64,000 nucleotides of DNA from Nocardioides turkmenicus (GCF_011045035.1 NZ_JAALAA010000002.1:296150-360149); one strand, 5' to 3'. Positions 16,791 to 26,249 are shown, counted from the first letter of the stretch. The notes: generated by a model not told the origin, from the sequence alone. Numbers and translations: made by a program.

Positions 16791-19300
16791 CCCGCCTCCA
16801 CAGCGACGGGCTCGGATTCCAGGCGTTCTATCCGGGCCGGCACGTTCTTATGCCATGGGGTGAGGAAGAACTTGTCTCGGCGAGTGATCCCGGTGAGCTC
16901 GTTGGGGGGCGTGCCGACGACGTTGTCTTGGCCGTCGGTGTCGGGATGGGCGAGCCCGAATCCGTTCGGCAGGGAGATATGGCCTGCTTGCATGATGTCG
17001 CTGATCTCCACCGTCGCGGCCGCCTCGCCCACTTCAGTGACGACTCGTACCGCATCGCCTGTCTGCACTCCAAGGGCGGCAGCGTCCTCGGATGAGATCC
17101 GCAACGCGCCCGACTTGTCTCGGCGTCGCCACTCGGGATCGCGGAAGATGACGTTGGCTGTGAAGGCGCGGCGCTCGCCTGCAGAGAGAGTGAGCGGGAA
17201 CTCAGACGAGGTGAACCTCGGCTCGGTCCACAGAAGCAGCCCCAGTTCCTCGATGAGCGCGGGGATGTGGACGTGGATGCGCTTATCGTCGTGGTGGATG
17301 TATCCCCACGCGTCTTCGTACCGGTCATCGGTGATCGTGACCCCTTGCCGGCTTTCCTGTATCGCCGCGAACAGCGACTCGCCGAGGTCGAACCCGCTGC
17401 CCTGGTGACCAGCACGGGAAACCCCGTCGGGGTAGCCGATCGCGCACAGATGGGCCATCCCCCACACGACCGCCAGCGACTCCTGGCCGTCCGGGAGGGT
17501 CGACCCGAGGGTTTTGTACAGCAGGTACGGAACCACACCGGTTAGCTCGGGGCGGGCAGCGAGAGTGGAGAAGAACGCCAGGGCGAAAGCCTTGCGGCCG
17601 ATCCGGGCGGCAGCGGTGAGCTGGTCGATGAGTACCTGGTCGACCACACCGAGCTCGTCGATGAGCGCGACGTAGATCTCCGGCTCGGGGCGGGTGCCGG
17701 CCAAACGGTCCATGAGGGGTGCACGGGCCTGGTAGGCGTTGTGCGGGAAGTGCAGGGTGAACAGCGACCCTTCCCACTTCTCGAACTGGCTGGTCGCCGG
17801 GAGAACGTAGTCGGCGCAGCGAGCCGTCTCCGTCATGGCGACGTCGACCACGACGGTCAGCTCGAGTTCCTCGAAGGCCGCGCGCATCCGCTGGGAGTCA
17901 GGCAGTGAATGCACCGGGTTGGAGGCGTCGACCCACATTGCCCGCAGACGGTCAGGGTGATCGGTGAGAATCTCCTCGGTGATCGTCGTCGCCTGCACCA
18001 AGCCGGAGAAGATCGGGGCGCCCGTCACGGGCGTGGTGTCGGGCCCGTTGTGCATATTGAGCGTGTTCGCGAAGCGACGCGCCAATGGAACCGAGACGGC
18101 GTCGAAGAACGCGCTCAGCGCGACATCAGCCGACTTCTCAGCCATCGCGCGCCGGCGCGGCGAACTCTCGCCTGCCTGGAGGAGGTTCCGTATCAGCGGT
18201 GCGGCACGACGCATCGCCAGATCACCGACCACTTGCCGGGTCCGCGCCAGTGGGATCGGCCTCTCGGGCGGGATGTGGTGCCAGCTTCCAACGAGGGGAA
18301 ACAGCCAGGAGTGCATGTGAACTGCGCCGGGCTTAGCAAAGTTGCCGGTCAGGATCCACTGGAGCTTGTTCAAGTACGACACGAGGGTGCTGTTGGGTCC
18401 TTGCTGCACACCGATGTCCTCGTAGGTCGCGAGGCTGGAGGCGCGGGCGATCCGCCGGGCCGTCGTGCGGATGAGCTCCTCGTCGATGCCGCACTTGCGG
18501 CTGCAGTCGGTCACGTCGACTTGCTGGAGGACCGCGAGGACTGCGTCGGCGCCGGTGGTGTGCTCACGCAGCCACGCCCGGTCGACGAGGTCTTCCTCGA
18601 CGAGAACACCGAGGATGGCGGCCAGGCACCAGGCATCGGTGCCGGGTTTGACTTGGAGGTGGATGTCGGCGATCTCTGCAGTCTCTGACCGACGAGGGTC
18701 GATCACGATGAGCGCCCGCTCGGGATCACGAGCGATCTCGCGCAGCACCGTGCGGGCGTGGGCGACCCCGTGGCTCTGCCACGGGTTCTTGCCGACAAAG
18801 AGGGCGACCTCGGAGTTTTCGTAGTCCCCGCTCGTGTGGGTGCCGTAGAGCTGGGCATCGACCCAGGCCTCACCGACCTTCTCCTGCGCCAGCGCGTTGG
18901 AGTAGTAGAGCCCTCCCAGCGCGTGGAGCAGGCTACGTCCGTAGGCTGCGCCGAGGTGGTTCCCTTGCCCGCCGCCGGCGTAGTAGAAGATCTTGTCGCC
19001 ACCGTACTCGTCCCGTACCTGGGCGAGCCTGGCCCCGATCTCGGTGATCGCGGTATCCCAGTCGATCTCCTCGTAGCCACCCTCGGGGGTGCGGCGCAGC
19101 GGGCTGGTCAAACGGTGCGGGTTGCTCTGGTACTTGTCCAGGCGCAACGGCTTCTCACACGTGTAGCCCTTCGAATTCGGGTGGGCCTTGTCGCCGCGAA
19201 TCTTCACCAGGCTGCGTCCGTCGAGCTGCACCTCCAACCCGCAATTGTTCTCACACAGGATGCAGGCCGTCTTCTGCCATCCACCGTCAGTCGTCGTCAT
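16787..19300 (-). CDS. Molybdopterin-dependent oxidoreductase (formate dehydrogenase/nitrate reductase superfamily)
   Basis: The 837-residue protein has the N-terminal [4Fe-4S] motif C-x2-C-x3-C-x27-C (Cys13, 16, 20, 48), then the molybdopterin domains (NPWQSHGVAHARTVLREIAR, VIDPRRSETAEIADIHLQVK, GTDAWCLAA) and the C-terminal dinucleotide-binding domain (GDAVRVVTEVGEAAATVEIS, LPNGFG). No Tat signal, so it is cytoplasmic. No clear Cys or Sec ligand of formate dehydrogenase is seen in the expected place. It resembles uncharacterised actinobacterial enzymes such as Rv0197. It is first in a coupled operon with CBS protein, FprA and ferredoxin, and divergent from a TetR gene. Substrate unknown. 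Confidence 0.92.
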   Translation of the reverse strand: MTTTDGGWQKTACILCENNCGLEVQLDGRSLVKIRGDKAHPNSKGYTCEKPLRLDKYQSNPHRLTSPLRRTPEGGYEEIDWDTAITEIGARLAQVRDEYGGDKIFYYAGGGQGNHLGAAYGRSLLHALGGLYYSNALAQEKVGEAWVDAQLYGTHTSGDYENSEVALFVGKNPWQSHGVAHARTVLREIARDPERALIVIDPRRSETAEIADIHLQVKPGTDAWCLAAILGVLVEEDLVDRAWLREHTTGADAVLAVLQQVDVTDCSRKCGIDEELIRTTARRIARASSLATYEDIGVQQGPNSTLVSYLNKLQWILTGNFAKPGAVHMHSWLFPLVGSWHHIPPERPIPLARTRQVVGDLAMRRAAPLIRNLLQAGESSPRRRAMAEKSADVALSAFFDAVSVPLARRFANTLNMHNGPDTTPVTGAPIFSGLVQATTITEEILTDHPDRLRAMWVDASNPVHSLPDSQRMRAAFEELELTVVVDVAMTETARCADYVLPATSQFEKWEGSLFTLHFPHNAYQARAPLMDRLAGTRPEPEIYVALIDELGVVDQVLIDQLTAAARIGRKAFALAFFSTLAARPELTGVVPYLLYKTLGSTLPDGQESLAVVWGMAHLCAIGYPDGVSRAGHQGSGFDLGESLFAAIQESRQGVTITDDRYEDAWGYIHHDDKRIHVHIPALIEELGLLLWTEPRFTSSEFPLTLSAGERRAFTANVIFRDPEWRRRDKSGALRISSEDAAALGVQTGDAVRVVTEVGEAAATVEISDIMQAGHISLPNGFGLAHPDTDGQDNVVGTPPNELTGITRRDKFFLTPWHKNVPARIERLESEPVAVEAG

Positions 19301-19359
19301 CCCGCTGCCCTTACTGGTCGTCGGCCGGTCTCCACCGGACTATGGATTATGTTCGACAC

Positions 19360-19377
19360 CATAGTCTAGGTACTATG
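19360..19377. promoter_or_regulatory. Perfect inverted repeat between the molybdoenzyme operon and tetR
   Basis: CATAGT-CTAGGT-ACTATG, with perfect 6-base arms and a 6-base spacer, lies 60 bases from the molybdoenzyme start and 27 bases before the tetR start. Half-sites ACTATGG (19339-19345) and CTCATAGG (19384-19391) flank it. This is the expected place for the TetR autoregulatory operator controlling both directions. Confidence 0.65.
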
Positions 19378-19403
19378 ACACACCTCATAGGAGGTGGGAA
19401 CCG

Positions 19404-19979
19404 TTGAACGACCGACGCAAAGGCACAAAGCAGCGGATGCTGGCCAGCGCAGTTACTCTGCTCCGCGAGCGCGGGTCGCGCGGTGTCACTGTCGACGCCG
19501 TGCTCGCCGACAGTGGTGCGCCGAGAGGGTCGGTGTACCACCACTTCCCCGGCGGCCGCGATCAGCTGGTCCGCGAGGCTGCGCAGTTTGCAACCGACTT
19601 CATCACGACGCGGATCGCCAACATGGCGACCGAGCCCGACACGGCCCTCGACCGCTTTATCGATATGTGGTCCCAGATGCTGCTCGATACCGACTACCGG
19701 GCGGGATGCCCGATCGTCGGTGTGACGGTTGCGGCCGAGGCCGACAGCGATCTGGCCAACGACACGTTCCGTACATGGGCGAGGCAGCTCACCGAGTTCT
19801 ACCGCGCCGACGGACTCACCGAGGACGCCGCGACGACGCTCGCCACCTCAACCATCGCAGCAGTCGAGGGCGCCATTATCCTCAGCCGCGCTGAGCGGTC
19901 GACAAGACCGATGGACGACGTGCGTCGCATGCTCCATGCCTATCACGCCGTGTTAGGACGCGACGGCGGCAAGGCGTGA
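19404..19979 (+). CDS. TetR-family regulator, probable repressor of the molybdoenzyme operon
   Basis: TTG at 19404 follows a strong GGAGGTGG. The 191-residue protein has an N-terminal TetR domain (MLASAVTLLRERGSRGVTVD, AVLADSGAPRGSVYHHFPGG) and a C-terminal domain of the YxaF/LmrA-like type (GCPIVGVTVAAEADSDLAND). It is divergent from the molybdopterin oxidoreductase, as in the Rv0196/Rv0197 pair of mycobacteria. An inverted repeat lies between. The ligand is unknown. Confidence 0.9.
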   Translation: MNDRRKGTKQRMLASAVTLLRERGSRGVTVDAVLADSGAPRGSVYHHFPGGRDQLVREAAQFATDFITTRIANMATEPDTALDRFIDMWSQMLLDTDYRAGCPIVGVTVAAEADSDLANDTFRTWARQLTEFYRADGLTEDAATTLATSTIAAVEGAIILSRAERSTRPMDDVRRMLHAYHAVLGRDGGKA

Positions 19980-20019
19980 CCGGACAGGGAAGCCAGCGCG
20001 TGTCTGGGAAGAGGACACC

Positions 20020-21546
20020 TTGACCGCGTTGGAGGGGCTGGCACCGCGCTTGCTCTCGCCAGCGTGGCTACTCTGGCGAATCCGGATCGTCCTGACCATC
20101 CTGCTCGGAGGCGCCAATCTCATCGGTGCCGGGGTCGCCTACTGCCTGGTGGTTCTCGTCGTGCCCAGCCCCCAAGTGGCTGAGCGGGATCAACTCGAGC
20201 TGCTGAACCTGGTACTCACAGCGGCCTACACCCTGCCCGCCGTCGCCCTCGCGACCCTTCGCGGTTACGCGATCACCAGGGGGATCGCAACCTGGCAGAG
20301 GGAGCAGCGGGAACCAGAATCCGGTGAGCAGGAGAAGTTGCTCCGCACCCCTGCGCGGCTGGTCTGGGTGCAGGTGCAGCTTTGGATCCTGGCGGCCGTG
20401 GTGTTCGGACTTCTCAACGCCCAGCGCAGCGCTGGCCTCGGCGGACTGGTCATGCTGGTCGTCGGGCTGACAGGGCTTGCCGTCTGCACTGTGACGTACC
20501 TTATGGCAGAGCGCGTGTTGCGTCCCCTGGCTCGGCGTGCCCTGACCTCAGGAGTGCCAGACCGCCTAGGAATCCGCACGGTCGGCTTCCGGGCCATGCT
20601 GGTCTGGATCTTCGGCACCGGGATAGCGGTACTCGGCATTGTCCTGTCAGGCCTACTCGCCCTTCTTCTGGGCGACGAGGTGTCCCGACGCCAGCTCGTG
20701 ATCACCATGGTGGTACTCGGTGGCACGGCGTTGCTAGTCGGTTCATTCAGCACGTTCCTCGCATCCAGAGCAGTCGCCGACCCCGTGCGGGCCATGCGGG
20801 ATGGCGTCGCGCGAGTCCGTCGCGGCGACCTCACCGCTCGGGTCGAGATCTACGACGGCACCGAGCTGGGCATCCTCCAAGCCGGGTTCAATGACATGAT
20901 GGCAGGCTTGCGGGAGCGCGAGCAGATCCGGGAGCTATTCGGCCAGCAGGTCGGCGTGGATGTGGCCCGCACAGCGCTCGAAGGCGGCGTGAACCTCGGC
21001 GGCGAGGTGCGGGACGTCGCAGTCCTCTTCGTCGACATCATCGGGTCCACCGCCTTAGCCACCCGACGCCCGCCTGACGAGGTCGTCACCCTGCTCAACA
21101 GGTTCTTCGGCGTCGTCATCGACGTCGTGCACGAGCACGGCGGCTGGATCAACAAGTTCGCCGGCGACGCCGCACTCGCGATCTGGGGCGCCCCGGTCGA
21201 GGTCGAGGACCGCGCGCGCCGGGCACTTGCCGCAGCCCGCATTCTCGCGCACCGGTTGGCCTTCGAGGTGCCCGAGCTCACCGCTGCCATCGGCATCTCT
21301 GCCGGACCGGTGGTCGCTGGCAACGTCGGCACCCACGAGCGTCACGAGTACACGGTGATTGGGGATCCCGTAAACGAGGCCGCCCGTCTGACAGACCACG
21401 CCAAGGGGGTCCGGGGCCGCGTGATCGCCCGCGCCAACCTCCTCCCTGCGGCCGACGGGGAGAGCTCGCACTGGCAGGTCCTCGAGCCCGTCACCGTCCG
21501 CGGCCGCAGCGAGCCCACCCCGATCGCAAGACTCCAGCGACAGTGA
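20020..21546 (+). CDS. Membrane-bound class III adenylyl cyclase with HAMP domain
   Basis: The protein has 508 residues from TTG at 20020 with GAGGA close upstream. About six transmembrane helices occupy residues 20-260, then a HAMP linker (ASRAVADPVRAMRDGVARVR, RGDLTARVEIYDGTELG), then the cyclase domain from about residue 335. Motifs seen are the metal aspartates in VLFVDIIGST and KFAGDAALAIWG, and the C-terminal region YTVIGDPVNEAARLTDHAK, whose Asp specifies ATP. This is the layout of mycobacterial Rv1318c-Rv1320c and Rv3645. It makes cAMP in response to an unknown membrane signal. It follows tetR by 40 bases on the same strand. Confidence 0.93.
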   Translation: MTALEGLAPRLLSPAWLLWRIRIVLTILLGGANLIGAGVAYCLVVLVVPSPQVAERDQLELLNLVLTAAYTLPAVALATLRGYAITRGIATWQREQREPESGEQEKLLRTPARLVWVQVQLWILAAVVFGLLNAQRSAGLGGLVMLVVGLTGLAVCTVTYLMAERVLRPLARRALTSGVPDRLGIRTVGFRAMLVWIFGTGIAVLGIVLSGLLALLLGDEVSRRQLVITMVVLGGTALLVGSFSTFLASRAVADPVRAMRDGVARVRRGDLTARVEIYDGTELGILQAGFNDMMAGLREREQIRELFGQQVGVDVARTALEGGVNLGGEVRDVAVLFVDIIGSTALATRRPPDEVVTLLNRFFGVVIDVVHEHGGWINKFAGDAALAIWGAPVEVEDRARRALAAARILAHRLAFEVPELTAAIGISAGPVVAGNVGTHERHEYTVIGDPVNEAARLTDHAKGVRGRVIARANLLPAADGESSHWQVLEPVTVRGRSEPTPIARLQRQ

Positions 21547-21826
21547 CCACTACTAGAAGTTGATCGAGTCAGCATTCAGCGCGACCCGCCGAGCCACACT
21601 GTGGTGCTCGGTGAGCCGGCGCACGACCTCGTCGAGTAAGTCCTGGACGCATAGGGCGTGTCTCCAAAGTCGGGGTGTTGGTAAGGAACGTGTCACCGGC
21701 GGCAAACGAGCAGTGCTGGGCGCTCGCTGTGCTTGTGCGCTGGCGTTCGAGGACGACAGGTATTAGCTGTGTCGGCAACGCTCGTAGGCAACCGCGCGGC
21801 GTACCTCGTCCTGGCTCCGACCTTGC
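21547..21826. other. Gap with possible insertion-sequence debris
   Basis: About 280 bases between convergent genes. On the minus strand, 21650-21558 reads DEVVRRLTEHHSVARRVALN and then stops, which may be the end of a lost gene. Next to it, TAGGGCGTGTCTCCAAAG (about 21652-21669) looks like the terminal repeat of insertion sequences seen in actinomycetes. No transposase frame remains. The assignment is weak. Confidence 0.3.
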
Positions 21827-23041
21827 TCATTCCAGGCCGGCATTGAGGAACTTCGCTAGGCGCTCCATGCCCTCGGCCAACGCATCGTCGGCGAGGGCGT
21901 AGGAGAACCGGGCGTATCCAGGGGCGCCAAACGCTTCGCCCGGAACGAAGGCAACCTTGGCGTTGTCGAGCACCATCTCGGCTAGTTGCAGAGTGGATGT
22001 GATCGGTGTGCCATAAAGTCGTCGGCCCATCAGGCCCTGGATCGACGGGAAGATGTAGAAGGCTCCGCTGGGCAGTTCGCACTCGATCCCCGGCATCTGG
22101 GCAAGGGAACGGTGAATGGCTTGGCGGCGCTGGGCGAAGGCGCGATGCATCCGGCCGAACTCCTCAAGGTTGCCAGAGACAGCTGCGTTTGCCGCTCTCT
22201 GTGCAACGTGAGACACATGTGAGGTTACATGTGACTGGTAGTGCTCGAACTGCGGAGCAAGCGGGATGGGGGCGAGTAGCCACCCGACGCGCCATCCCGT
22301 CATGCTGTGGGTCTTGGCGACCCCGTTGACCACGATCGTTCGCTGGGCCATCTCCGGGACCTCGACCGGGATGGAGTGGAACGTGGCGTCTCCGTAGACC
22401 AGATGCTCGTAGATCTCGTCGGTGATGATCCAGACGTCGTGTTCAAGTGCCCATCGTCCGATCGCCTGGATCTGCTCCCTGGTGTAGACGGCTCCAGTCG
22501 GATTTGAGGGCGATGCCAGCACGAGGGCCTTGGTCCGAGTGGTGAAGGCGGCGTCTAGGTCATCCACCGTCAACCGAAACCCGGTGTCCTCGCGACAGGT
22601 GACAAGCCGGACGATGCCGCCGAGCATCTTTGTCGCTTCTGGGTAGGTGCTCCAGTAAGGCGTCGGAACGAGGACCTCATCGCCATTCTCGACGAGGGCG
22701 GCAAGGGCGGCAAAGACCGCCTGCTTGCCCCCATTGGTCACCAGAACCTGTTCCGGCGCGACTTGGAACCCGCTGTCGCGACGTGTCTTCTCTGCGATGT
22801 TGGCCCGCAGTTCCGGAAGTCCCGCTGTCGGACCGTACTTCTGCATCCGCGGATCCCGGCACGCCTCGACGGCAGCCTCGACGATATGGCTAGGGGTTGG
22901 GAAGTCGGGCTCACCTGCGCCGAAGCTGACGATGTTCTCGCCGGCGGCGCGTAGCGCCTTTGCCTTGCTGTCCACGATCAGCGTGGGTGATCCCGAAACA
23001 GCATTGAACCGCTGAGATGTTGCCAATGGGGCGTTGCTCAC
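21827..23041 (-). CDS. PLP-dependent aminotransferase (aspartate aminotransferase fold I)
   Basis: I take GTG at 23041 (VSNAPLATSQRFNAVSGSPT), which overlaps the upstream MFS stop as GTGA and has CAGGAG before it, giving 404 residues. Family marks are FGAGEPDFPTPSHIVEAA, LASPSNPTGAVY, ITDEIYEHLVY, the Schiff-base lysine Lys243 in VAKTHSMTGWRVGW and the C-terminal GYARFSYALAD. It is the third gene of an operon with a beta-keto acid cleavage enzyme and a carrier. It probably transaminates an amino acid to the keto acid used there (inference). Confidence 0.92.
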   Translation of the reverse strand: MSNAPLATSQRFNAVSGSPTLIVDSKAKALRAAGENIVSFGAGEPDFPTPSHIVEAAVEACRDPRMQKYGPTAGLPELRANIAEKTRRDSGFQVAPEQVLVTNGGKQAVFAALAALVENGDEVLVPTPYWSTYPEATKMLGGIVRLVTCREDTGFRLTVDDLDAAFTTRTKALVLASPSNPTGAVYTREQIQAIGRWALEHDVWIITDEIYEHLVYGDATFHSIPVEVPEMAQRTIVVNGVAKTHSMTGWRVGWLLAPIPLAPQFEHYQSHVTSHVSHVAQRAANAAVSGNLEEFGRMHRAFAQRRQAIHRSLAQMPGIECELPSGAFYIFPSIQGLMGRRLYGTPITSTLQLAEMVLDNAKVAFVPGEAFGAPGYARFSYALADDALAEGMERLAKFLNAGLE

Positions 23042-24327
23042 TTGGGCTCCTGCTCTGCGAGGGGGGTGTGCTCGGGCAACGTGTTGATGCTTGAGGTTGT
23101 AGTGCGGCTCCTGCGTCCGACCAGTGGTGATGTTCTTGTCAGGGAGAGTCCGACAACGCAGCCCAGTAGGAGCACGATCCATCCGGTTGTGTAAGAGTCG
23201 GTACGGTCGCTGAGGAGCCCCAGCAAGGGTGGCGCGAGCACGACAGCCACCTGGTTGAAAGCCATGGCACTACCGATCGCGAAACCCTGTCGGCCGGGCG
23301 GCGAGACCTCAGAGAGATAGGTGACCCAAGGTCCGTACCAGCCGATCCCGAAGAAACCGAGCAGAGCGACGATCCCACTGATCGCCCAGGGACTCTCAAC
23401 AGGCAGCTTCACCAAGGCGAATATCGCGACGGCGCAGGCGACCATGCACATACGTACGGTGGTGAAGCGGTCGGCGCCAGCACGATCGGTAAGTGCCGCG
23501 AGCGCGACCCGCCCGACGACGCCTGCGGCTTGTGCGAGGACGACGAAGCCAGCTGCCTGACCAAGCGGGAGTCCGACCGTGTGGTGAAGGTGCAGCGCAG
23601 TCAGCAGAAGCACTCCGTACTGCACCGTGATGAGGACGACTCCGGCCGCAATGATGCGTCTCATCTCAGGTGAGCGCAGAACCTCCGTGCGCGAGGTGTG
23701 ATTCCCTGTGGCCTCGCGAGGACCCGCAGGCGATTGCAGTTCAGGAGGCCGACGGTAGAGAGCGGCGAAGCAGATCGCACCCAGGAGAGCGACGCCACCG
23801 CCGAACAGTAGCGTCGCCTGCCATCCGAAATGGACGCTGATCATCGGAAGGCAGGCAGCAGCAGCGGCACCGCCAAGGGGGAGCCCTGCTTGCCGGATAC
23901 CCATCGCCAGGCCGCGCTGGTTGGCAGGGAACCATCCAGCGACGGCTTTGCTACCTCCGGGTTGCGCCGTGCTGTATCCGGCTCCGACCACCAGGAGCGC
24001 TAAGAGCAGCCACGGGTAGGAGGAGGTGATACTGCCGGCGAGCAACGCGATCCCGACCATGGCTGTGCCGCAGGCGACAACCGTTCGTTCGCCCAGTCGA
24101 TCGAGCAACTCGCCAGCGATGACCAGCCCGACCAGAGGAACCAGTTGCGCGGCCGACAGGAGCAGACCGAGTTCAAACGTGTTCAACGACAACGCGAGCT
24201 GGAGGTAACCCCCGAGTGCACCGAGGCCCTGCACGAAGAAGCAGGCCATCGCCTGGGCAAAGGTAGCCGCCGTCAAGATCACCCACCGGTAGGACCGTTC
24301 CTCAGACCCAGCAGAACCCACCGTCAC
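23038..24327 (-). CDS. MFS transporter
   Basis: The 429-residue protein has twelve predicted helices. The MFS motif between helices 2 and 3 is AGELLDRLGERTVVACG and a later loop is AGWFPANQRGLAMGIRQAG. The pattern resembles oxalate/formate and monocarboxylate-type carriers (GAGYSTAQPGGSKAVAGWFP). It overlaps both neighbours by 4 bases, so it is built together with the cleavage enzyme and aminotransferase, and most likely imports their substrate. Confidence 0.9.
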   Translation of the reverse strand: MTVGSAGSEERSYRWVILTAATFAQAMACFFVQGLGALGGYLQLALSLNTFELGLLLSAAQLVPLVGLVIAGELLDRLGERTVVACGTAMVGIALLAGSITSSYPWLLLALLVVGAGYSTAQPGGSKAVAGWFPANQRGLAMGIRQAGLPLGGAAAAACLPMISVHFGWQATLLFGGGVALLGAICFAALYRRPPELQSPAGPREATGNHTSRTEVLRSPEMRRIIAAGVVLITVQYGVLLLTALHLHHTVGLPLGQAAGFVVLAQAAGVVGRVALAALTDRAGADRFTTVRMCMVACAVAIFALVKLPVESPWAISGIVALLGFFGIGWYGPWVTYLSEVSPPGRQGFAIGSAMAFNQVAVVLAPPLLGLLSDRTDSYTTGWIVLLLGCVVGLSLTRTSPLVGRRSRTTTSSINTLPEHTPLAEQEPK

Positions 24328-25613
24328 CGTCGCGACACCAGCACTTGAGCGTCCGCGAGATGCGTGAAGCGCTGGGAAGGGTCACGTTGCTCGTTAGCCG
24401 CTTGCTCACGCAGCATGTCGATCCTCATGCGGCGCTCCACTACGTCGGTGTCGGTCTCTTGGTCCACCCCGTGACGCCCGATCTCATCACGCGCGATGGC
24501 AACGAGGTCCGCGTTCTCACCCTCGACCACCCTACCGGCCTCGTCAACGATGTACGGGGTGTCCTCCATGCCCACGCGCAAGATGTCCACTCCGCTATCT
24601 GGTTGCGCGGCATAGGCCGCGATCCTGCGTAGGGCACAGACTGCACGTCCTTCCGGGTCGATGTCGAGGGGCAGGAAGTGCTCTTCGGCCTGCTGCGGGA
24701 GTACAGCCGCACCGACGCTGATCGTTACTCGCCTCGTGCGCGTCGTGGGGTCATCGAGGTCGTACTCCAGGCGTTTGGCCAAGTCGACGACGGCCTTGAA
24801 CTCTGCGTAAGTATGCGGAAATGGCAAACGCGGCGAGAATCCGAAAAGGAGGGTGACATTCAGCTGACCCGAGTCACCGAGGCGGATGTGCGGATGTTCG
24901 ATAGCGTAGCGCGCCATCGCGTAACTGCGATCCAGTTGGACCCACTCGATCTCATGAAGCAGGCCCAACTGTCGCCGACGCTTGACGGCCTCACTGTAAA
25001 CAAGGAACTGTACGCGAGGAGAAGTTCTTCCATAGTCTGCACCATTCGAGGTCGAATGCGTTTGAAGTGATGCTGACTCCTCGTTATCGCTAGGCACATT
25101 CTGCTCGACAATGTCAGCGAACGCGCGGCTGCTCACCATCTCGGGCGAGATGGGACCGAACTTGCGCTCGATCTCGCAGATCACTTGAAGCTCCACCGCC
25201 GCCTGGATGGTCACGAAGTGGGCCCCACCAAGGTGAAGGGGCAGCGCGCACTGACTCACCCGCTCCCACTCGCCAAACTGAGCCACCCGCTCACGCACTT
25301 CGGCGCCATTGCGACTGGCACCGAAGCTCAGGAGCATGCCCGGACACTCGCGCTGGATGCGGCTGCTCACCGCCTGGTAGATCGAATTATCCGTTGTCTG
25401 TTCACGGGTCTCAGGGTTGCGAGCATGGTAGTGGAAGTACCGAACTCCAGCTTGGTACAGAGTGACCGCCTCCTCGACGGTCTCCTCGACGGCAGCTTTG
25501 ATCGATGCTCCTGTGCAGATTCGATCGAGCACATCATCACCGGTTGCCCGGTGGTTCCACGGCGTGAACTTCGCGCCTGTCGATGCACACCCGAGAATTA
25601 GTCGACCTGACAT
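24324..25613 (-). CDS. Beta-keto acid cleavage enzyme (BKACE, DUF849)
   Basis: The 429-residue TIM-barrel protein shows the family pattern GVRYFHYHARNPETREQTTD with the zinc-binding His61 and His63, preceded by EETVEEAVTLYQAG, and CPGMLLSFGASRNGA. BKACE enzymes condense a beta-keto acid with acetyl-CoA and release acetoacetate and a new acyl-CoA; the founding member acts in lysine fermentation. At 429 residues it is longer than the usual 270-320, with extra sequence around residues 160-210. It heads an overlapping operon with an MFS carrier and an aminotransferase. The exact keto acid is unknown. Confidence 0.85.
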   Translation of the reverse strand: MSGRLILGCASTGAKFTPWNHRATGDDVLDRICTGASIKAAVEETVEEAVTLYQAGVRYFHYHARNPETREQTTDNSIYQAVSSRIQRECPGMLLSFGASRNGAEVRERVAQFGEWERVSQCALPLHLGGAHFVTIQAAVELQVICEIERKFGPISPEMVSSRAFADIVEQNVPSDNEESASLQTHSTSNGADYGRTSPRVQFLVYSEAVKRRRQLGLLHEIEWVQLDRSYAMARYAIEHPHIRLGDSGQLNVTLLFGFSPRLPFPHTYAEFKAVVDLAKRLEYDLDDPTTRTRRVTISVGAAVLPQQAEEHFLPLDIDPEGRAVCALRRIAAYAAQPDSGVDILRVGMEDTPYIVDEAGRVVEGENADLVAIARDEIGRHGVDQETDTDVVERRMRIDMLREQAANEQRDPSQRFTHLADAQVLVSRR

Positions 25614-26249
25614 CTATTCCTCCGAAGACAAATTTGGACAGCATGCCATGCGAATTCCGCGGTCGCGACCGTCGCAACGAACCACCCGCAACCGACTGAT
25701 TCCCCCAAATAACGGTGTCAATTTGCCGCGATCCCGTCGACAGACCGAACTCAACTGTTACGCGAACTTTACGTGCGCAAGATCTGTCTGATAGCAGAGT
25801 CGCTGACAGGCATGGTCATGCGTGCTAGAACCTCGAATTCACAGGAATGGAGACGTTAGTCACAGCAGACGGTCAAATAGTTAGAAAATCAAGCGCACGA
25901 TGTCTCAGGCATGCATCATGCGCAAGGAGCCGGGGCCACAACATCCGCGCAGCCGCACTCTCGGCGATCATGGCTGCGCCTCAGTCGTCGACGCTGGAGC
26001 CCTTCTCGCTCATCGCGGCCGCAGCAACTCGAGGCTGAGGGAACCTGTTTCCCTGGCCTTGCTTGAGCCGTTGCCAGGGGTGGAGCGACTCATGCCTTAG
26101 GTGTGATGCCCAGGGAGGTTGCACTGCCCTGGGGCGATGAGCCTGCTGAGAGGTGAAGGCCTCCGGTTGTGAAGTGGAGCTTGTCTAGTTGTTGCGGGAC
26201 GGCAGGTTGTTGACGTCCGGCCTACATGGTTGCCACAAGGGTGTCTCGA
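25614..26249. other. Non-coding stretch upstream of the BKACE operon
   Basis: About 640 bases, visibly richer in A+T than the rest of the window, especially 25660-25900. No frame gives a believable protein. It should hold the BKACE operon promoter near 25620-25760. A hairpin CCCAGGG-N11-CCCTGGG (26109-26133) may end transcription from the HxlR gene. I see no repeat or RNA gene. Confidence 0.4.

Noticed and set aside
26109..26133. CCCAGGG hairpin as part of a mobile element end
   Set aside because: No transposase remains and no matching second end was seen; a terminator for the HxlR gene is simpler.
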